The notes under the pieces: model-generated
The model's database searches: none
What the model saw: the letters and a program-made list of their open reading frames with translations, nothing else
What the model was told of the DNA's origin: nothing
DNA from: Verrucomicrobiota bacterium
GTDB lineage: Bacteria; Verrucomicrobiota; Verrucomicrobiia; Opitutales; Opitutaceae
DNA: 64,000 bases
Assembly (NCBI GenBank): GCA_023432225.1
Contig: JAEYUW010000046.1
Location: 1-64,000 of the forward strand
Direction: 5' to 3'
In this document: piece by piece, positions 17,754 through 27,559 of the stretch
Position numbering within the stretch: the first letter of the stretch is position 1
Layout: every line of letters starts with the position of its first letter
Made by a program: the position numbers and the translations under genes

Positions 17754-17859
17754 GCGGGGACGAAACCCGCGGAAAAACGAGTGACCGTCCGGACGCGCGG
17801 GACGCGTTCCGGTGGTGCGGTGACTTAGCCGGAACGTTGCAGTCCGTCCGCCGGTTGAG

Positions 17860-17947
17860 GTAGGGCCTCACCTTGTGTGAGGCCTCGGCTACGAGTGGAG
17901 CATGAGCCCCGCTCGCACGTTAGGCTCGACACAAGGTCGAGCCCTAC
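17860..17947. repeat. Two-ended GTAGGG hairpin element, copy 1
   Basis: The element starts GTAGGGCCTCAC-CTTGT-GTGAGGCC and ends GGCTCGAC-ACAAG-GTCGAGCCCTAC, so each end is a hairpin and the outer borders are GTAGGG and CCCTAC. The two ends use different stems (CCTCAC and CTCGAC) but the same loop, read on opposite strands. The middle about 38 bp is unrelated to the ends. Related copies occur at 53707-53794 (reverse orientation) and 62304-62355. Confidence 0.8.
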
Positions 17948-18025
17948 AAATTACCAAGCGGTTCTCCTCGATTCATTCGAAGATTCGTTCCAACTGCACG
18001 TTTCCGCCTCAGCGGACGACGCTTG

Positions 18026-18472
18026 TCAGGTGTTTTTGTCGGCGTGTGGCACGATGATGATGCCGCACGTCGCCCGCTTCATCACGCCGCTCGCGGTGCT
18101 GCCGACGAGGAAGTCATAGAGCTTCCCGTGACCGTGCGACCCCATGACGATGAAGTCGGCGCTCACCCGCGCGGCCTCTTCGCGGATCATCGTCACCGGC
18201 GGGCCGTGGGTGACTTTCGCTTCGCACGGAATGCCGGCGTTGCGGAACATGGCCACGTAGGTCTCGAGCTTGCCGACGGCGGCGCGCTCACCCGCACTCA
18301 CAGCCTCCTGCAACACCTCGACGGGCAACGCAAACTCGCTGGTCACGACCGGCGGCTGCACGACGTGGATCAACGCTACCTTGCCTTGGAACGCCCGGGC
18401 AAAGCTCACGGCGGTGTCGATCACTTCCTCGGTGACCGTAGAGAAGTCGATGGGAACGAGGAACGTTTTCAT
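18026..18472 (-). CDS. Universal stress protein, ATP-binding type
   Basis: 148-aa UspA-domain protein, normal single-domain length. The N-terminus MKTFLVPIDFSTVTEEVIDTA supplies the nucleotide-binding loop. Near the C-terminus, MGSHGHGKLYDFLVGSTASGV matches the G-2x-G-9x-G-S/T signature of ATP-binding Usp proteins, followed by the terminal strand CGIIIVPH. It likely contributes to stress survival in the cytoplasm; the specific role cannot be read from sequence. It is divergent from the EF-hand protein gene. Confidence 0.9.
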   Translation of the reverse strand: MKTFLVPIDFSTVTEEVIDTAVSFARAFQGKVALIHVVQPPVVTSEFALPVEVLQEAVSAGERAAVGKLETYVAMFRNAGIPCEAKVTHGPPVTMIREEAARVSADFIVMGSHGHGKLYDFLVGSTASGVMKRATCGIIIVPHADKNT

Positions 18473-18636
18473 GCGCCCATTATTGCTCCGAGACGGCGCG
18501 AGTGCACCGCAATTCTTGCGGTGAGTTTCGCTTTCTTACGCCGGGCCGGAGTCTGCGCCGGACCCGGTGCAGCATGCCGCTTCGCATTTGCCATCGGGCC
18601 GCGGGCGCGGAAAATCGCGTCCGCACTCCACCCGTT

Positions 18637-20895
18637 ATGGACAAAACCACCGCGCCCCACAGTTGGAAATTCTTCCGCACCGGCGGACTGGACCAAGTTG
18701 CCCTCGAGACGGCCGCCGATCTCCAGCACCTGGACGAACTCGATGCCAAGCTCTGGGTGGCACTCAGCTGCCCGGTGAAGGGCCTCGAGTTGCCTGAGAA
18801 GACGCTGGCGCTGATCGACACCGACAACGACGGACGCATCCGCGTGCCGGAGCTGCTCGCGGCGGTGAAGTGGGCGTCGGCGCGCCTGAAGGAGCCGGCC
18901 GAACTCCTCCAGGGGGACGCGGCGCTCCCGCTCGCCGCGATCAACGACGCCACGCCCGACGGCCAGGCGCTGGTCGCCTCCGCGCGTCGCGTGCTGGCCA
19001 ATCTGGGCAAAGCCGACGCCGCGGCGATCTCACCCGCCGACACCAGCGACACGGCGAAGATTTTTGCGAGCAGCTCCGTCAACGGCGATGGCGTCATCCC
19101 GCCCGATGCGACCGACGACGCGGTGGTGCAGGCGTTGATCAAGGACATCCTTGGCTCCGTTGGCGGCGCGGCCGATCGCGCCGGCTCGCAGGGCGTCACC
19201 GGCGAGAAGGTCGATGAATTTTTCAAGGAACTCGCGGCCTACGTCGATTGGGTCGGGAAGAGTTCGGCCAAGGAAATTGCCGTGCTCGGCGAGCACACGG
19301 ATGCGGCCGTGTCGGCGATTCGCGCGGTGCGGCCGAAGGTGGAGGACTATTTCGCCCGCTGCCGGCTGGCGGCGTTCGATGCGCGTGCGATCGGTGCGCT
19401 GAACCGCGCCGAGGCGGACTACCTCGCCGTGGCCGCGAAGGATCTGAAGCTCGGGGCGGAGGAAGTCGCCGGTTTCCCGCTGGCACGCATCGCTCCGGCG
19501 CAGCCGCTGCCGTTGCTCGAAGGCGTCAATCCCGCCTGGGCCGCGGCGCTCGCGACGCTGCACCGCGCGGCGGTCGCTCCGGTGCATGGTGCCGCAAAGG
19601 ATTCGCTGACCGAGGACGAGTGGCGCGCGCTGAGCGCGCAGTTCGCGGCCTACGAAACCTGGCTGGGCACGAAGGGCGGCAGCACCGTGGAAAAACTCGG
19701 GCTGGCGCGCGTGAAGGAGATTCTCGCGGGCGACGGTCGCGCGAAACTCGCCGCGCTCGTGGCGAAGGACAAGGCGCTCGAGCCGCAGTTCAAGGCGTTG
19801 AGCGATGTCGACCGCCTCGTGCACTACTACCGCGACCTGCGCGCGCTGCTGCACAATTTCGTCAACTTTGCGGATTTCTATTCGCGCGATCGTTGGGCCA
19901 TTTTCCAGTCCGGCACGCTCTACCTCGACAGCCGCAGCACCGAGTTGTGCGTGCGGGTCGACGGGCCGAGTCCGCTCGCCGCGATGAGCAAGACCTACAT
20001 CGCCTACTGCACCTGCACGCGGCAGGGAAAGACGATGGCCATCGCGGCCTGCTTCACGCAGGGCGACAGCGATTACCTCTTCGTCGGGCGCCACGGCGTG
20101 TTCTGGGATCGCGCGGGCAACGATTGGGACGCAGTCATCACGAACATCGTCGATAATCCGATCAGCATCAGCCAGGCGTTCTGGTCGCCCTACAAGAAGT
20201 TCATCCGGATGATCGAGGAGCAGGTGGCCAAGCGCGCCGCCGCGGCGGAGGCGGCTTCCAGCTCCAAGCTCGCCACGGCGGCCGAGCACACGGCCAACGT
20301 CGACAAAAACGCTCCTGCTCCTGGCGCGCCGCCGAAGAAAATCGATGTCGGCACCGTGGCCGCGTTGGGCGTCGCGGCCGGTGCGATCATGGGCGCGCTG
20401 GGTGCGATCGCGACCGGCCTCGCGCGGCTCGCGCCGTGGCAGCTGCCGCTGGTCGTGATCGGCATCATGTTGGTCATCTCGCTTCCGTCGATGGCGATCG
20501 CCTGGCTCAAACTCCGCCAGCGCACGCTCGGGCCGCTGCTCGAAGCGAATGGCTGGGCGGTGAACGGACGCGTGAAGATCAACATCCCGTTCGGCTCCGC
20601 GCTCACCGCGATGGCGAAAAAGCCCGCGGGCTCGCGGCTGTCGCTGGAGGATCCTTACGAGGACAAGGAAGCCGCGCGCCGCAAGCGCCTCACGATCTTC
20701 TGGGTCGTCGTGGTTGTGCTCGTCGGTGCGGCGGCCTGGATCCGCTGGGACGCCATCAAGCACGCCGACGCGCACGGCAAAGCGCGCTATCTCTGGCAGG
20801 ACCGGACGGCGCCGGCGAAGGCGGATGTCCCGCCCGCGGATGCGCCGAAGGACGCCGCGCCCGCTGACGCGGCGTCGGAGCCGAAGAAGGGCTGA
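18637..20895 (+). CDS. Large membrane protein of unknown function with an EF-hand loop
   Basis: 752 aa. A canonical EF-hand calcium loop is seen at 61-72 (DTDNDGRIRVPE: Asp61, Asp63, Asp65, Glu72). A degenerate second loop (SVNGDGVIPPDA) is at about 147-158. A long, mainly helical soluble region follows to about 560, containing YYRDLRALLHNFVNFADFYS and SAQFAAYETWLGTKGG. A Lys/Ala linker precedes two or three membrane helices at about 575-630, and another at about 690-710, with a Pro/Ala/Lys tail. ATG 18637 (MDKTTAPHSWKFF) is chosen since the upstream extension is Arg-rich. I do not recognise a named family. Calcium-responsive behaviour is inference from the loop alone. Confidence 0.8.
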   Translation: MDKTTAPHSWKFFRTGGLDQVALETAADLQHLDELDAKLWVALSCPVKGLELPEKTLALIDTDNDGRIRVPELLAAVKWASARLKEPAELLQGDAALPLAAINDATPDGQALVASARRVLANLGKADAAAISPADTSDTAKIFASSSVNGDGVIPPDATDDAVVQALIKDILGSVGGAADRAGSQGVTGEKVDEFFKELAAYVDWVGKSSAKEIAVLGEHTDAAVSAIRAVRPKVEDYFARCRLAAFDARAIGALNRAEADYLAVAAKDLKLGAEEVAGFPLARIAPAQPLPLLEGVNPAWAAALATLHRAAVAPVHGAAKDSLTEDEWRALSAQFAAYETWLGTKGGSTVEKLGLARVKEILAGDGRAKLAALVAKDKALEPQFKALSDVDRLVHYYRDLRALLHNFVNFADFYSRDRWAIFQSGTLYLDSRSTELCVRVDGPSPLAAMSKTYIAYCTCTRQGKTMAIAACFTQGDSDYLFVGRHGVFWDRAGNDWDAVITNIVDNPISISQAFWSPYKKFIRMIEEQVAKRAAAAEAASSSKLATAAEHTANVDKNAPAPGAPPKKIDVGTVAALGVAAGAIMGALGAIATGLARLAPWQLPLVVIGIMLVISLPSMAIAWLKLRQRTLGPLLEANGWAVNGRVKINIPFGSALTAMAKKPAGSRLSLEDPYEDKEAARRKRLTIFWVVVVVLVGAAAWIRWDAIKHADAHGKARYLWQDRTAPAKADVPPADAPKDAAPADAASEPKKG

Positions 20896-20913
20896 GGCCG
20901 GTCGAGCGGGCCA

Positions 20914-20974
20914 GCGTTCTCGCTCGCGTTGGAGGTGGCGCGCTTGCCGCGCCACTCGTGCGAGCGAGAACCGA
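20914..20974. repeat. Nested hairpin element downstream of the EF-hand gene
   Basis: Outer arms GTTCTCGCTCGC and GCGAGCGAGAAC enclose an inner hairpin GTGGCGCG-cttgc-CGCGCCAC. It lies in the 313-bp gap 20896-21208. The rest of the gap holds a second short hairpin near 21173-21196 (GAAAGCC/GGCTTC followed by CGCTAC), which resembles the ends of the other elements in the window, and otherwise nothing recognised. Part may act as terminator for the two converging genes. Confidence 0.6.
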
Positions 20975-21208
20975 GTGCCGTTCGGGAAAGTTGCGCGCGA
21001 GCGCGCAACCCGCCTCGGTTGCATTGCCGTGCTCGCGGCGAGGGTGAAGGACGCGTGCGGAAGTTGAGGGGCGGGCGCGCCGTGAATAGGATGCCGTTCG
21101 GCGTCCGTCGGTGTGGCGTTTCCTGCGTGCGGGGTAGCGGAATTCGTCAGAATTTCGCCGTGCTCGCTGGGCGAAAGCCTCACGGCTTCCGCTACATTTC
21201 GGAGCGAA

Positions 21209-24019
21209 TCAGGTCCCGCTCGGCGCCTTGGCTGGCTCCGCCGGTTTCGTTTCGTTCGGCTTCGGCTCCGTCGGCTTCGGTTCGCTCGGTTTCTCGGCGG
21301 GCTTCGTGCCGCCGCCGAGAATCGAGACGGACCAACTCGGTTTCTGGATCGGTCCGGTGAGGTGCAGATCGAGAATGCTCGCGAGCGGATTCACCACGAT
21401 GCCGACCACGAATGTGAGCGGGTTTTTGTTTTCTTCGTAGGGCTTGAACTTCGCGGTGAAATCAAGCGTGCGATCCACGAGGCGATAGTCGCCGCGCGCC
21501 TCGATCAGCGCGGTCGGACCGGTGACGCGCACGTCCGGGAAATGCGCGACGCCGTTCGCGACCTGATAGCTGGCGCGGAGCGTGTCGAGTTTCAGCGAGG
21601 AGAAGTTGAGCGAGAGGCTGGAGAGCACCTGCGAGAGCAGGCCGAAGAGGTGGACCTCACCGAGTTCGGCGCCGGCGAGCTGGACGTTGCCGCTGCCGAC
21701 GAAGGATTTCAGGTCGCTGGGATTGCCACTGGCGGAGACGGCGAAGGTCAATTTGCCGCCGCTCGCGCGCTGGAGGAGCTCCTTGTTCGGCGAGGCGGCG
21801 GGATCGAGCCCGCCGCGCGCGACCTCGTATTCGTGCATGGCGCGGATGGCGCGCACCATGTCGGCGTTCTCGATGTAGAAATCGAACCCGAGCTTGCGCT
21901 CGCTCTCGGGCATGAGGAACGACGCCTTCGCGGTGCCGCGGCCGCCGGCGACGCCGATGAGGATGCGGTCGAGTTTCACTTCGGGGCCCTTCACGGAGCC
22001 CTCCGCGTCGATCGTATCGAGGGGAAAGCCTTCGTAACTCAGCCCGTTCGCGGCTGAGCCGGCGAAGCGCAAGTCGGACGAGCTTTGACCGTTGGCGAAA
22101 TCGGTGGCGCCCCAGAAATGGATGTCCGGCGCGCGATTGAAGACCCACGGTTTCAGGAGCGACTGTGCCGTCTCGCGACCGAGGAAGCGCAGCGTGTCGG
22201 GCTCGAGATTGCCGGTCAGGTCGAACTCGAGACGGCGCTGTTCGTGCGTGATCGAATCGGCGTAGCGCTTGAACCAGCCGCGCGCGCGCTGCGTGCCGCC
22301 GGCGCGTTCGACACGCAGGTCGAACGCGTGGGCAAATAGCGGACGCACGAACACGATGGCGTGGGCGCGCTCGAAGTCGGCGCCGAGGACTTTCGCGGCG
22401 ACGGCGTCGGTGCTGCCGTAGTAGGCGGTCTTGGTGGCATCGCGCCAGTTGCCGATGACGTCGACGTCGGCGGCCGGCGCGGCGCTGGGAAACGCGAAGT
22501 TGGTTTCCCAGAATTTCGGCCACCAATCCGAGCGGAACCAGCCGGCAATGGAAACCGGGTGCAACTCGCCCGTGAGCAGGAAGCGATAGTCCCACGAGCG
22601 GAAGTTCATGAAGTAGCTGCCGCGGCCGAAGTTTTCCCCGATATGCGCGACGGCATCGCGGGCGAAGAAGTTTCCTGCGCGATCGACGTCGATGCGGCCG
22701 TGCGCATGCGTCACCGGCACGCCGTGCGAGTTCAGGCGCATCACGCGCACGCGCGATTGCAGCGTCTCGAATTGCCAGCCTTCGCCGATGGCGACTTCGG
22801 CGTGCACAGCGACGGGATCGCCGAAAACGAAATACGGTGCGAGCTTGGGCGAGCGGCGCGGGAGCACGTCGTCGACGAGGGAAGGCGGCACGCGGCCGTC
22901 GAAAATCACGCGGCCGCTCTCGCTCGCGACGTCGAGTTCGGAGGTGAGCGCGAAGGCGGCGGCGTGCGCGCGGAGGCCGAGCGTGGCGCGGATCGGACGC
23001 TCCTGCTGCCAGTTCAGGCGCAGGACCGGCGCGGCAATCTGTTCGCCGAAGGCGGTGACGTTTTGCACCGCGAGTGACACAACCGCGGAGCGGGGCGGCT
23101 GAGGCTTCATCGGCGTGACCTCGGTGGCGACGATGCCGCGGAGTCGCTCGAGCTGGATTTGATCGCGCACGGTGACGCCGTCGGCGGTGAAGGCGACGCG
23201 GACCGGCCGGGCCTCGGCGCCGTCGAGACGCAGTGTGGTGCGGGCGAGCACCCCGTGCGCCGTCACGGGCCAGCGGCTGTCGAGGCGAAACGCGTCGGCG
23301 GTGACCCGGATTTCGGCGAGATTGCCGACACCCGGCGTGGCCTGAAACACCACCTCGAGGCGGGGCTGTTCGAAGGCCTCCAGTTTTTCGAGATGCCGGA
23401 CGAGGCGGCGGCCGTGTTGCAGGGCTTGAGCGATGAGGAGGGCGGGATTGGCGGGTTCGGGGCTGCGCGGTGGCAGCTGAATATCGCCGCGGGCGGTCAC
23501 GATCAATGAGCCGGCGCGGAAGTTCAGTTGATCGATGTGGAGCAGACTGCGCTCCACGCGCAACGTGGCGCTGATGTCGCTCAGCACGGGCTCCGCGGTG
23601 CCGCTGGGGGAGAGCGGCGCGGGGAGCTGAAGCGTGCCGCCCTCGATGCGGATCTCGTCGGGGGCGTGTTGGCCGGAGAGGTAGGACCAGACGCTCTTGC
23701 GCACGTAGAGGCTGCGGCCGGTGAGGAGCGGATCTTCGAATTGCCGGGAGCGCACGCGGACATTTTCGACGAGGAACTTTCCGGTCGGATCGAACTGGGC
23801 GCGCGCGAAGCTCGCCTCGAGGTTGGCCTCCGCGAGACGCGCTTCGAGTCCGCGCAAAACGAACTTCGGCACGGGCAACTCGTGGGCGATGACGATCCAG
23901 ATCTGCGCCGCGAGGAGAACGCCCAGCACAATCCACAGCGCCCAGCACGCCAGCGTCGCGAGCGACGAGAGGCAGAAGCGGGTGAGCGTGGCGGCAGACG
24001 TTGGACGGCGGTGCGGCAA
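21209..24019 (-). CDS. Large AsmA/TamB-like envelope protein
   Basis: 936 aa. An N-terminal TM segment (about 18-45, LATLACWALWIVLGVLLAAQ) is followed by a long periplasmic region of alternating short strands with repeated patterns such as VHAEVAIGEGW and LDLTGNLEPDTLRFLG, typical of AsmA-clan bridge proteins. A C-terminal AsmA-like portion includes LTFAVSASGNPSDLKSFVGS, DFTAKFKPYEENKNP and LDLHLTGPIQKPSWSV. The last 30 residues are Pro/Lys/Glu repeats. Such proteins are implicated in lipid transport between membranes; that role is inferred here. It is downstream of the Gld-like ABC genes on the same strand, separated by 53 bp that hold a hairpin repeat. Confidence 0.8.
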   Translation of the reverse strand: MPHRRPTSAATLTRFCLSSLATLACWALWIVLGVLLAAQIWIVIAHELPVPKFVLRGLEARLAEANLEASFARAQFDPTGKFLVENVRVRSRQFEDPLLTGRSLYVRKSVWSYLSGQHAPDEIRIEGGTLQLPAPLSPSGTAEPVLSDISATLRVERSLLHIDQLNFRAGSLIVTARGDIQLPPRSPEPANPALLIAQALQHGRRLVRHLEKLEAFEQPRLEVVFQATPGVGNLAEIRVTADAFRLDSRWPVTAHGVLARTTLRLDGAEARPVRVAFTADGVTVRDQIQLERLRGIVATEVTPMKPQPPRSAVVSLAVQNVTAFGEQIAAPVLRLNWQQERPIRATLGLRAHAAAFALTSELDVASESGRVIFDGRVPPSLVDDVLPRRSPKLAPYFVFGDPVAVHAEVAIGEGWQFETLQSRVRVMRLNSHGVPVTHAHGRIDVDRAGNFFARDAVAHIGENFGRGSYFMNFRSWDYRFLLTGELHPVSIAGWFRSDWWPKFWETNFAFPSAAPAADVDVIGNWRDATKTAYYGSTDAVAAKVLGADFERAHAIVFVRPLFAHAFDLRVERAGGTQRARGWFKRYADSITHEQRRLEFDLTGNLEPDTLRFLGRETAQSLLKPWVFNRAPDIHFWGATDFANGQSSSDLRFAGSAANGLSYEGFPLDTIDAEGSVKGPEVKLDRILIGVAGGRGTAKASFLMPESERKLGFDFYIENADMVRAIRAMHEYEVARGGLDPAASPNKELLQRASGGKLTFAVSASGNPSDLKSFVGSGNVQLAGAELGEVHLFGLLSQVLSSLSLNFSSLKLDTLRASYQVANGVAHFPDVRVTGPTALIEARGDYRLVDRTLDFTAKFKPYEENKNPLTFVVGIVVNPLASILDLHLTGPIQKPSWSVSILGGGTKPAEKPSEPKPTEPKPNETKPAEPAKAPSGT

Positions 24020-24035
24020 GACGGAGGACGAGGAC

Positions 24036-24056
24036 GGCGGTCATAGACCGCCGCTA
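24036..24056. repeat. Short hairpin element with GCTAC border
   Basis: GGCGGTC-ata-GACCGCC followed by GCTAC, preceded by a purine-rich GGAGGACGAGGACGG word. It lies in the 53-bp gap between the DUF4340-like and AsmA-like genes and probably is transcribed with both. The same GAGGACGAGG word recurs near 32880-32905. Confidence 0.6.
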
Positions 24057-24072
24057 CAGGAAGCAGCAGTCG

Positions 24073-26070
24073 TTAGCCTTTTGGCTTTTCGACCGGTGCG
24101 GGAGTGGTCGCCGGCGCCGCGGGCGGCGGGCCGGGGTCGTGTTGCGGGGCGTAGGTCAGCGCGAAGAGCGCGTCGACGAGTTCCTGCGGGAGTTCGTAGG
24201 TTACGCCGCCGAATTCCTCGGTGCCGGCGAGCTGCGTGGTGCCGCCCAAGCGCTCGGTGAGCAGGAGCCGCGAGGTCAACGTCTGGGCGGTGCCGCCGGT
24301 GAGCGTGAGCGCCACGTCGAGGCGGTAGCGCCAGGCGGGAGTGCTGCTGTTGAGCGTCGCGCGCGTCGCGTCGAAGGTGTCGGCGACAAAGCGCTTGGCG
24401 CGGAGTTTTCGCATCTCGGTGAGCAGCGTCGTGAGGGCGGCGCGTTTGGCTTCGGGGGCGTCGGACGCGGCGATGCTTTGCGCGCTGAGTTCGGCGCCGG
24501 CCGCGGCGTTGATGGAGACCACGACGGTGTTGCTCGATAGATCGGTCAGGCTCAGGCCGGTGACGTGGGTGCCTTCGGGGAGTTCGCGCAGGACGCGTTG
24601 GCGGAAATAGAGGGCGTTGATCGGGATGTCCTCGAGCAGGTCGGGCGGGATTTCGTAGACGAAGGGCGCGTTGGCGACGCGGGCGTAGGCGACGCCGGGC
24701 GTGGCGGGCTTGGTGCCGATCTGGAGCGTGAGGGTGGAGGCTTCGTCGCCTTTCGGGCCGCCGCCGGTGCGGAGGTTGAGCGTGATCTCGCGATCGGGGC
24801 GATTGAAGCCGTAGCTTTCGAGATCGGCGGCGGAGGGCGCGTCGCTGAGGAAGGCGGCGGCCTGGAGGAATTTCAGGCGCTGGAGAAAATCCTGCACGAT
24901 CGTGGGGTCGGCCGGAATGGTCTGCGGAATCTGTCCGGCGGCGCCGCGGGCGACGATTTGCCAGGATCCGCTGGCGCTTTGCGCGGCGTCGAGGCGCTGG
25001 AGACTCAGCTCGGGGCGGTCGGGGGCGGCGAGGGTCAGCGCGGTGACGTTGGCGAAATCGAAATCGACGACGTGCTTGTCGCGGAGTTTGTCCTGAGCGA
25101 GGCGGAGGCGGTCGAGCAGGCCGACTTGGTCGCCGGTGATCTGACCGGTGCTGAGGCGCGTGATGAAGACGGAGGGTTTGTCCTCGAGCTTGGCGAAGAC
25201 CTCGACGGGGGCGATGGCGTTGAGGTTGGTGGCGGGAGCGACGAGATTGCCGAGGAGGAGCGTTTCGCGGCGGGCGTTGCCTTCGAGGGTCACGCGCAAC
25301 TGCGGATTGGCGAGGCCGGTGCGGGCGGGGTCGGCGTCGCGGGCTTCGAGGAAGCGGCGCACTTGCAGGCCGGTGAGTTCGGTGAGGGTCGTCTCGGTCT
25401 CGGCCTTCGCGGCACGGGCGGCGATGGGGGCTTCGAGGGCCCAGCGTTGGTTTTCGCGGCGGAGGCGGATTTTGGCGTTGGCGGTTTGGACGGCGAGCGA
25501 GCGGACTTCGAAAACGGGAATGGTGAAGACGGCGTCGGAGCGGAGCTGCTCGGCGCCGAGGCCGAGGCTGTCGGCGAGACCGCGGTTGACGACGTGGATG
25601 CGCGTGCCGTCCGGCGAGAGGAGGTAGAGGCGGTTGGTGGTTTCCGTGCCGCTGCCGATCTTGAGCGTGTAATCGCGGCCGCCGGAGGTGAACGTGAAGG
25701 TCATCGCCGGGTCGGCGAGGCCGAAGTCGGCGAGCGATTGACCGCTCTTGGCAATCTCGGCGACGGAGAAGCTCGTGGCGTGTTCGAGCAGTTGAAGTTC
25801 GTGGAGAACGTGGTCGATGGCGTTGCGATTGGCGGGCCACTCGAACGGCTGCGTGAGCCACCAGTTGTCGCCGCGTTTGTCGTCGCGCTTCTCGACGGTG
25901 ATCGTGGGGGAGTTGCGGGCGGTGCGGGTGAACTTCTCGATGTTGGCCGTCTCGGCGCCGAGGACGCGTTTGGTGGTTTCGTGAATCTGAACGCGGCCCT
26001 CGTAATTGAAGATGTAGTAGAACAGGAGGACGTTCAGGAAAAGGAGGACGACGGTGACTTTGGAGCGCAT
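24073..26070 (-). CDS. DUF4340-like membrane-anchored protein of the Gld-type ABC operon
   Basis: 665 aa with an N-terminal signal anchor (TVVLLFLNVLLFYYIFNYEG). Repeated modules follow in which a beta region such as LADFGLADPAMTFTFTSGGR is followed by TLKIGSGTETTNRLYL, as in DUF4340 proteins; a second copy near 440-500 reads LQIGTKPATPGVAYARV. The C-terminus is Pro/Ala-rich. DUF4340 proteins are commonly encoded next to GldG-like and ABC-2 permease genes, which is the arrangement here (12 bp gap to the GldG-like gene). They are presumed periplasmic accessory components; the cargo is unknown. Confidence 0.82.
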   Translation of the reverse strand: MRSKVTVVLLFLNVLLFYYIFNYEGRVQIHETTKRVLGAETANIEKFTRTARNSPTITVEKRDDKRGDNWWLTQPFEWPANRNAIDHVLHELQLLEHATSFSVAEIAKSGQSLADFGLADPAMTFTFTSGGRDYTLKIGSGTETTNRLYLLSPDGTRIHVVNRGLADSLGLGAEQLRSDAVFTIPVFEVRSLAVQTANAKIRLRRENQRWALEAPIAARAAKAETETTLTELTGLQVRRFLEARDADPARTGLANPQLRVTLEGNARRETLLLGNLVAPATNLNAIAPVEVFAKLEDKPSVFITRLSTGQITGDQVGLLDRLRLAQDKLRDKHVVDFDFANVTALTLAAPDRPELSLQRLDAAQSASGSWQIVARGAAGQIPQTIPADPTIVQDFLQRLKFLQAAAFLSDAPSAADLESYGFNRPDREITLNLRTGGGPKGDEASTLTLQIGTKPATPGVAYARVANAPFVYEIPPDLLEDIPINALYFRQRVLRELPEGTHVTGLSLTDLSSNTVVVSINAAAGAELSAQSIAASDAPEAKRAALTTLLTEMRKLRAKRFVADTFDATRATLNSSTPAWRYRLDVALTLTGGTAQTLTSRLLLTERLGGTTQLAGTEEFGGVTYELPQELVDALFALTYAPQHDPGPPPAAPATTPAPVEKPKG

Positions 26071-26082
26071 GGCGATGGCGGA

Positions 26083-27555
26083 CTAGCTGCGGCGGGTCCA
26101 GTAAACGATGAGACCGAGGAGGGCGACGGCGCCCGGGACGACGAGGAGGAGGCCGAGGCGGAGGCGGTCGAGTTCCTCCTTCGAGAGCGCGAGTTGGAAG
26201 CGCTCGATCGGACGGGCGGGGATGTTGAGGTCGACATCGCGTTCGGCGGCCCAGTTCACGGTGTTGAGGAAGAGCGTGAGGTTGCCGAGCGTGATGATGC
26301 GGTTGTTGGTGATGAGATCGGAGGTGCCGAAAACGGCGAGGCGGCCGCCGGGAACGCTGAGGGGAAGATTGGCGGGTTTGACGCGCTCGGAGATGGTGAG
26401 CACGCCGAGGTTGCCGCGGAGATCCTGACCGGGCGTGTATTGCCGCGGGCCGGGCGAGCGATAGCCGCGCTCGCCCCAGGCATTCTCGCTGGTGGCGGCG
26501 AGCGTGAGGACCTTGATGCCGTCCTCCACCGGAGCGCCGGGGTCGGCGGCAACGGTGCGGGCCCAGCCGATCAGCACCGCCATCTGGTTGCCGAGGAGGG
26601 TTTCGGTGACGGGGTGCTTGGCGTAATTGCTAATCAGGATCTCGCCGCCCTCCGCGGTGGCCGCGGCGCTCGGGTCGTAGATGACGTCGTCGTAGGCGAT
26701 GATGCCCCAGTCGAAGAGGAGAATGTCGAGGCCGTGCTGCTTGCCGGGGTCGAGCATCAGCACGATGCGGCCGGCGCGCGTTTGCAGGTAGTCGCGCAGG
26801 AGTTCCTCTTCGAACCGCTGGAAAGGCCGCGTGGGGCCGACGATGAGCAGCAGTGCGGCATCGTCGGGGATCTTGCGGGCGCGGGGCAGGTCGAGCGCGC
26901 CGAGTTCGTAGTTGCGCTGGCGCAGGGCGTCGCGGAGTTGCGAGAGGCCGCGCTCGCTGACGTCGTCGGGTTGGACCTCGCCGTGACCGAGCACGAAGTA
27001 AATTTTTTTGCGCTCGGAGGCAGTCACGTCGAGAATGGCGGCGGTCAGGGTGGCTTCACCGCGGAAGGCCTCGCGCGTCTTCTTGTTCTTGATGCGGTAG
27101 AGTTCGTCGATGGTGACGAGGCGTCGGCGCTCGCCGGAGGTGACGATGACGGCGTTGTCGGCCTGCTCGATGCCGAGGGACTGGGCCTGCTTGGGGTTTT
27201 TATAGACGTCGACGAAGTCGACGGTGACGCGGCGTTGCTCGTCGTTGTTGCGCGTGACGTAGACGTATTCGCGGAGCAGGCCGCGGAGGTCGGAGTAGGC
27301 TTGGTCGAGCTCCTCGTCCTTCGTGTCGTCGCGGAACGTGACGTAGATGCGCACGGGCTGGGCGAGCGCGGAAAGATAAGAACGCGTCTCGGCGGAGAGC
27401 GAGTAGCGGCGGGCTTTCGTGAGGTCGAAGCGGCCGAAGTGGTTTTGCGCGACGTAATTCAGGCCGGCGAAAAGGGTGAGGAAGAGCACCGCCTGCAGCA
27501 GCAGGTTGATGATGCGGATCCACCGCGCGGTGCGGAAGCTCTCGGCGAGGTGCAT
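26083..27555 (-). CDS. GldG-like ABC transporter auxiliary protein
   Basis: 490 aa. An N-terminal membrane helix (about 15-33, IINLLLQAVLFLTLFAGLN) is followed by FDLTKARRYSLSAETRSYL, the start typical of GldG/ABC_transp_aux proteins. The large extracytoplasmic domain has VDFVDVYKNPKQAQ, KKIYFVLGHGE, and GRIVLMLDPGKQHGLDILL. It ends with a C-terminal helix (about 464-485) and RRS. It is four bases downstream of the permease gene, so one transcript. In Bacteroidetes GldA/F/G support gliding and secretion; here no other gliding genes are in view, so only a Gld-type ABC complex is claimed. Confidence 0.88.
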   Translation of the reverse strand: MHLAESFRTARWIRIINLLLQAVLFLTLFAGLNYVAQNHFGRFDLTKARRYSLSAETRSYLSALAQPVRIYVTFRDDTKDEELDQAYSDLRGLLREYVYVTRNNDEQRRVTVDFVDVYKNPKQAQSLGIEQADNAVIVTSGERRRLVTIDELYRIKNKKTREAFRGEATLTAAILDVTASERKKIYFVLGHGEVQPDDVSERGLSQLRDALRQRNYELGALDLPRARKIPDDAALLLIVGPTRPFQRFEEELLRDYLQTRAGRIVLMLDPGKQHGLDILLFDWGIIAYDDVIYDPSAAATAEGGEILISNYAKHPVTETLLGNQMAVLIGWARTVAADPGAPVEDGIKVLTLAATSENAWGERGYRSPGPRQYTPGQDLRGNLGVLTISERVKPANLPLSVPGGRLAVFGTSDLITNNRIITLGNLTLFLNTVNWAAERDVDLNIPARPIERFQLALSKEELDRLRLGLLLVVPGAVALLGLIVYWTRRS

Positions 27556-27559
27556 GCGG

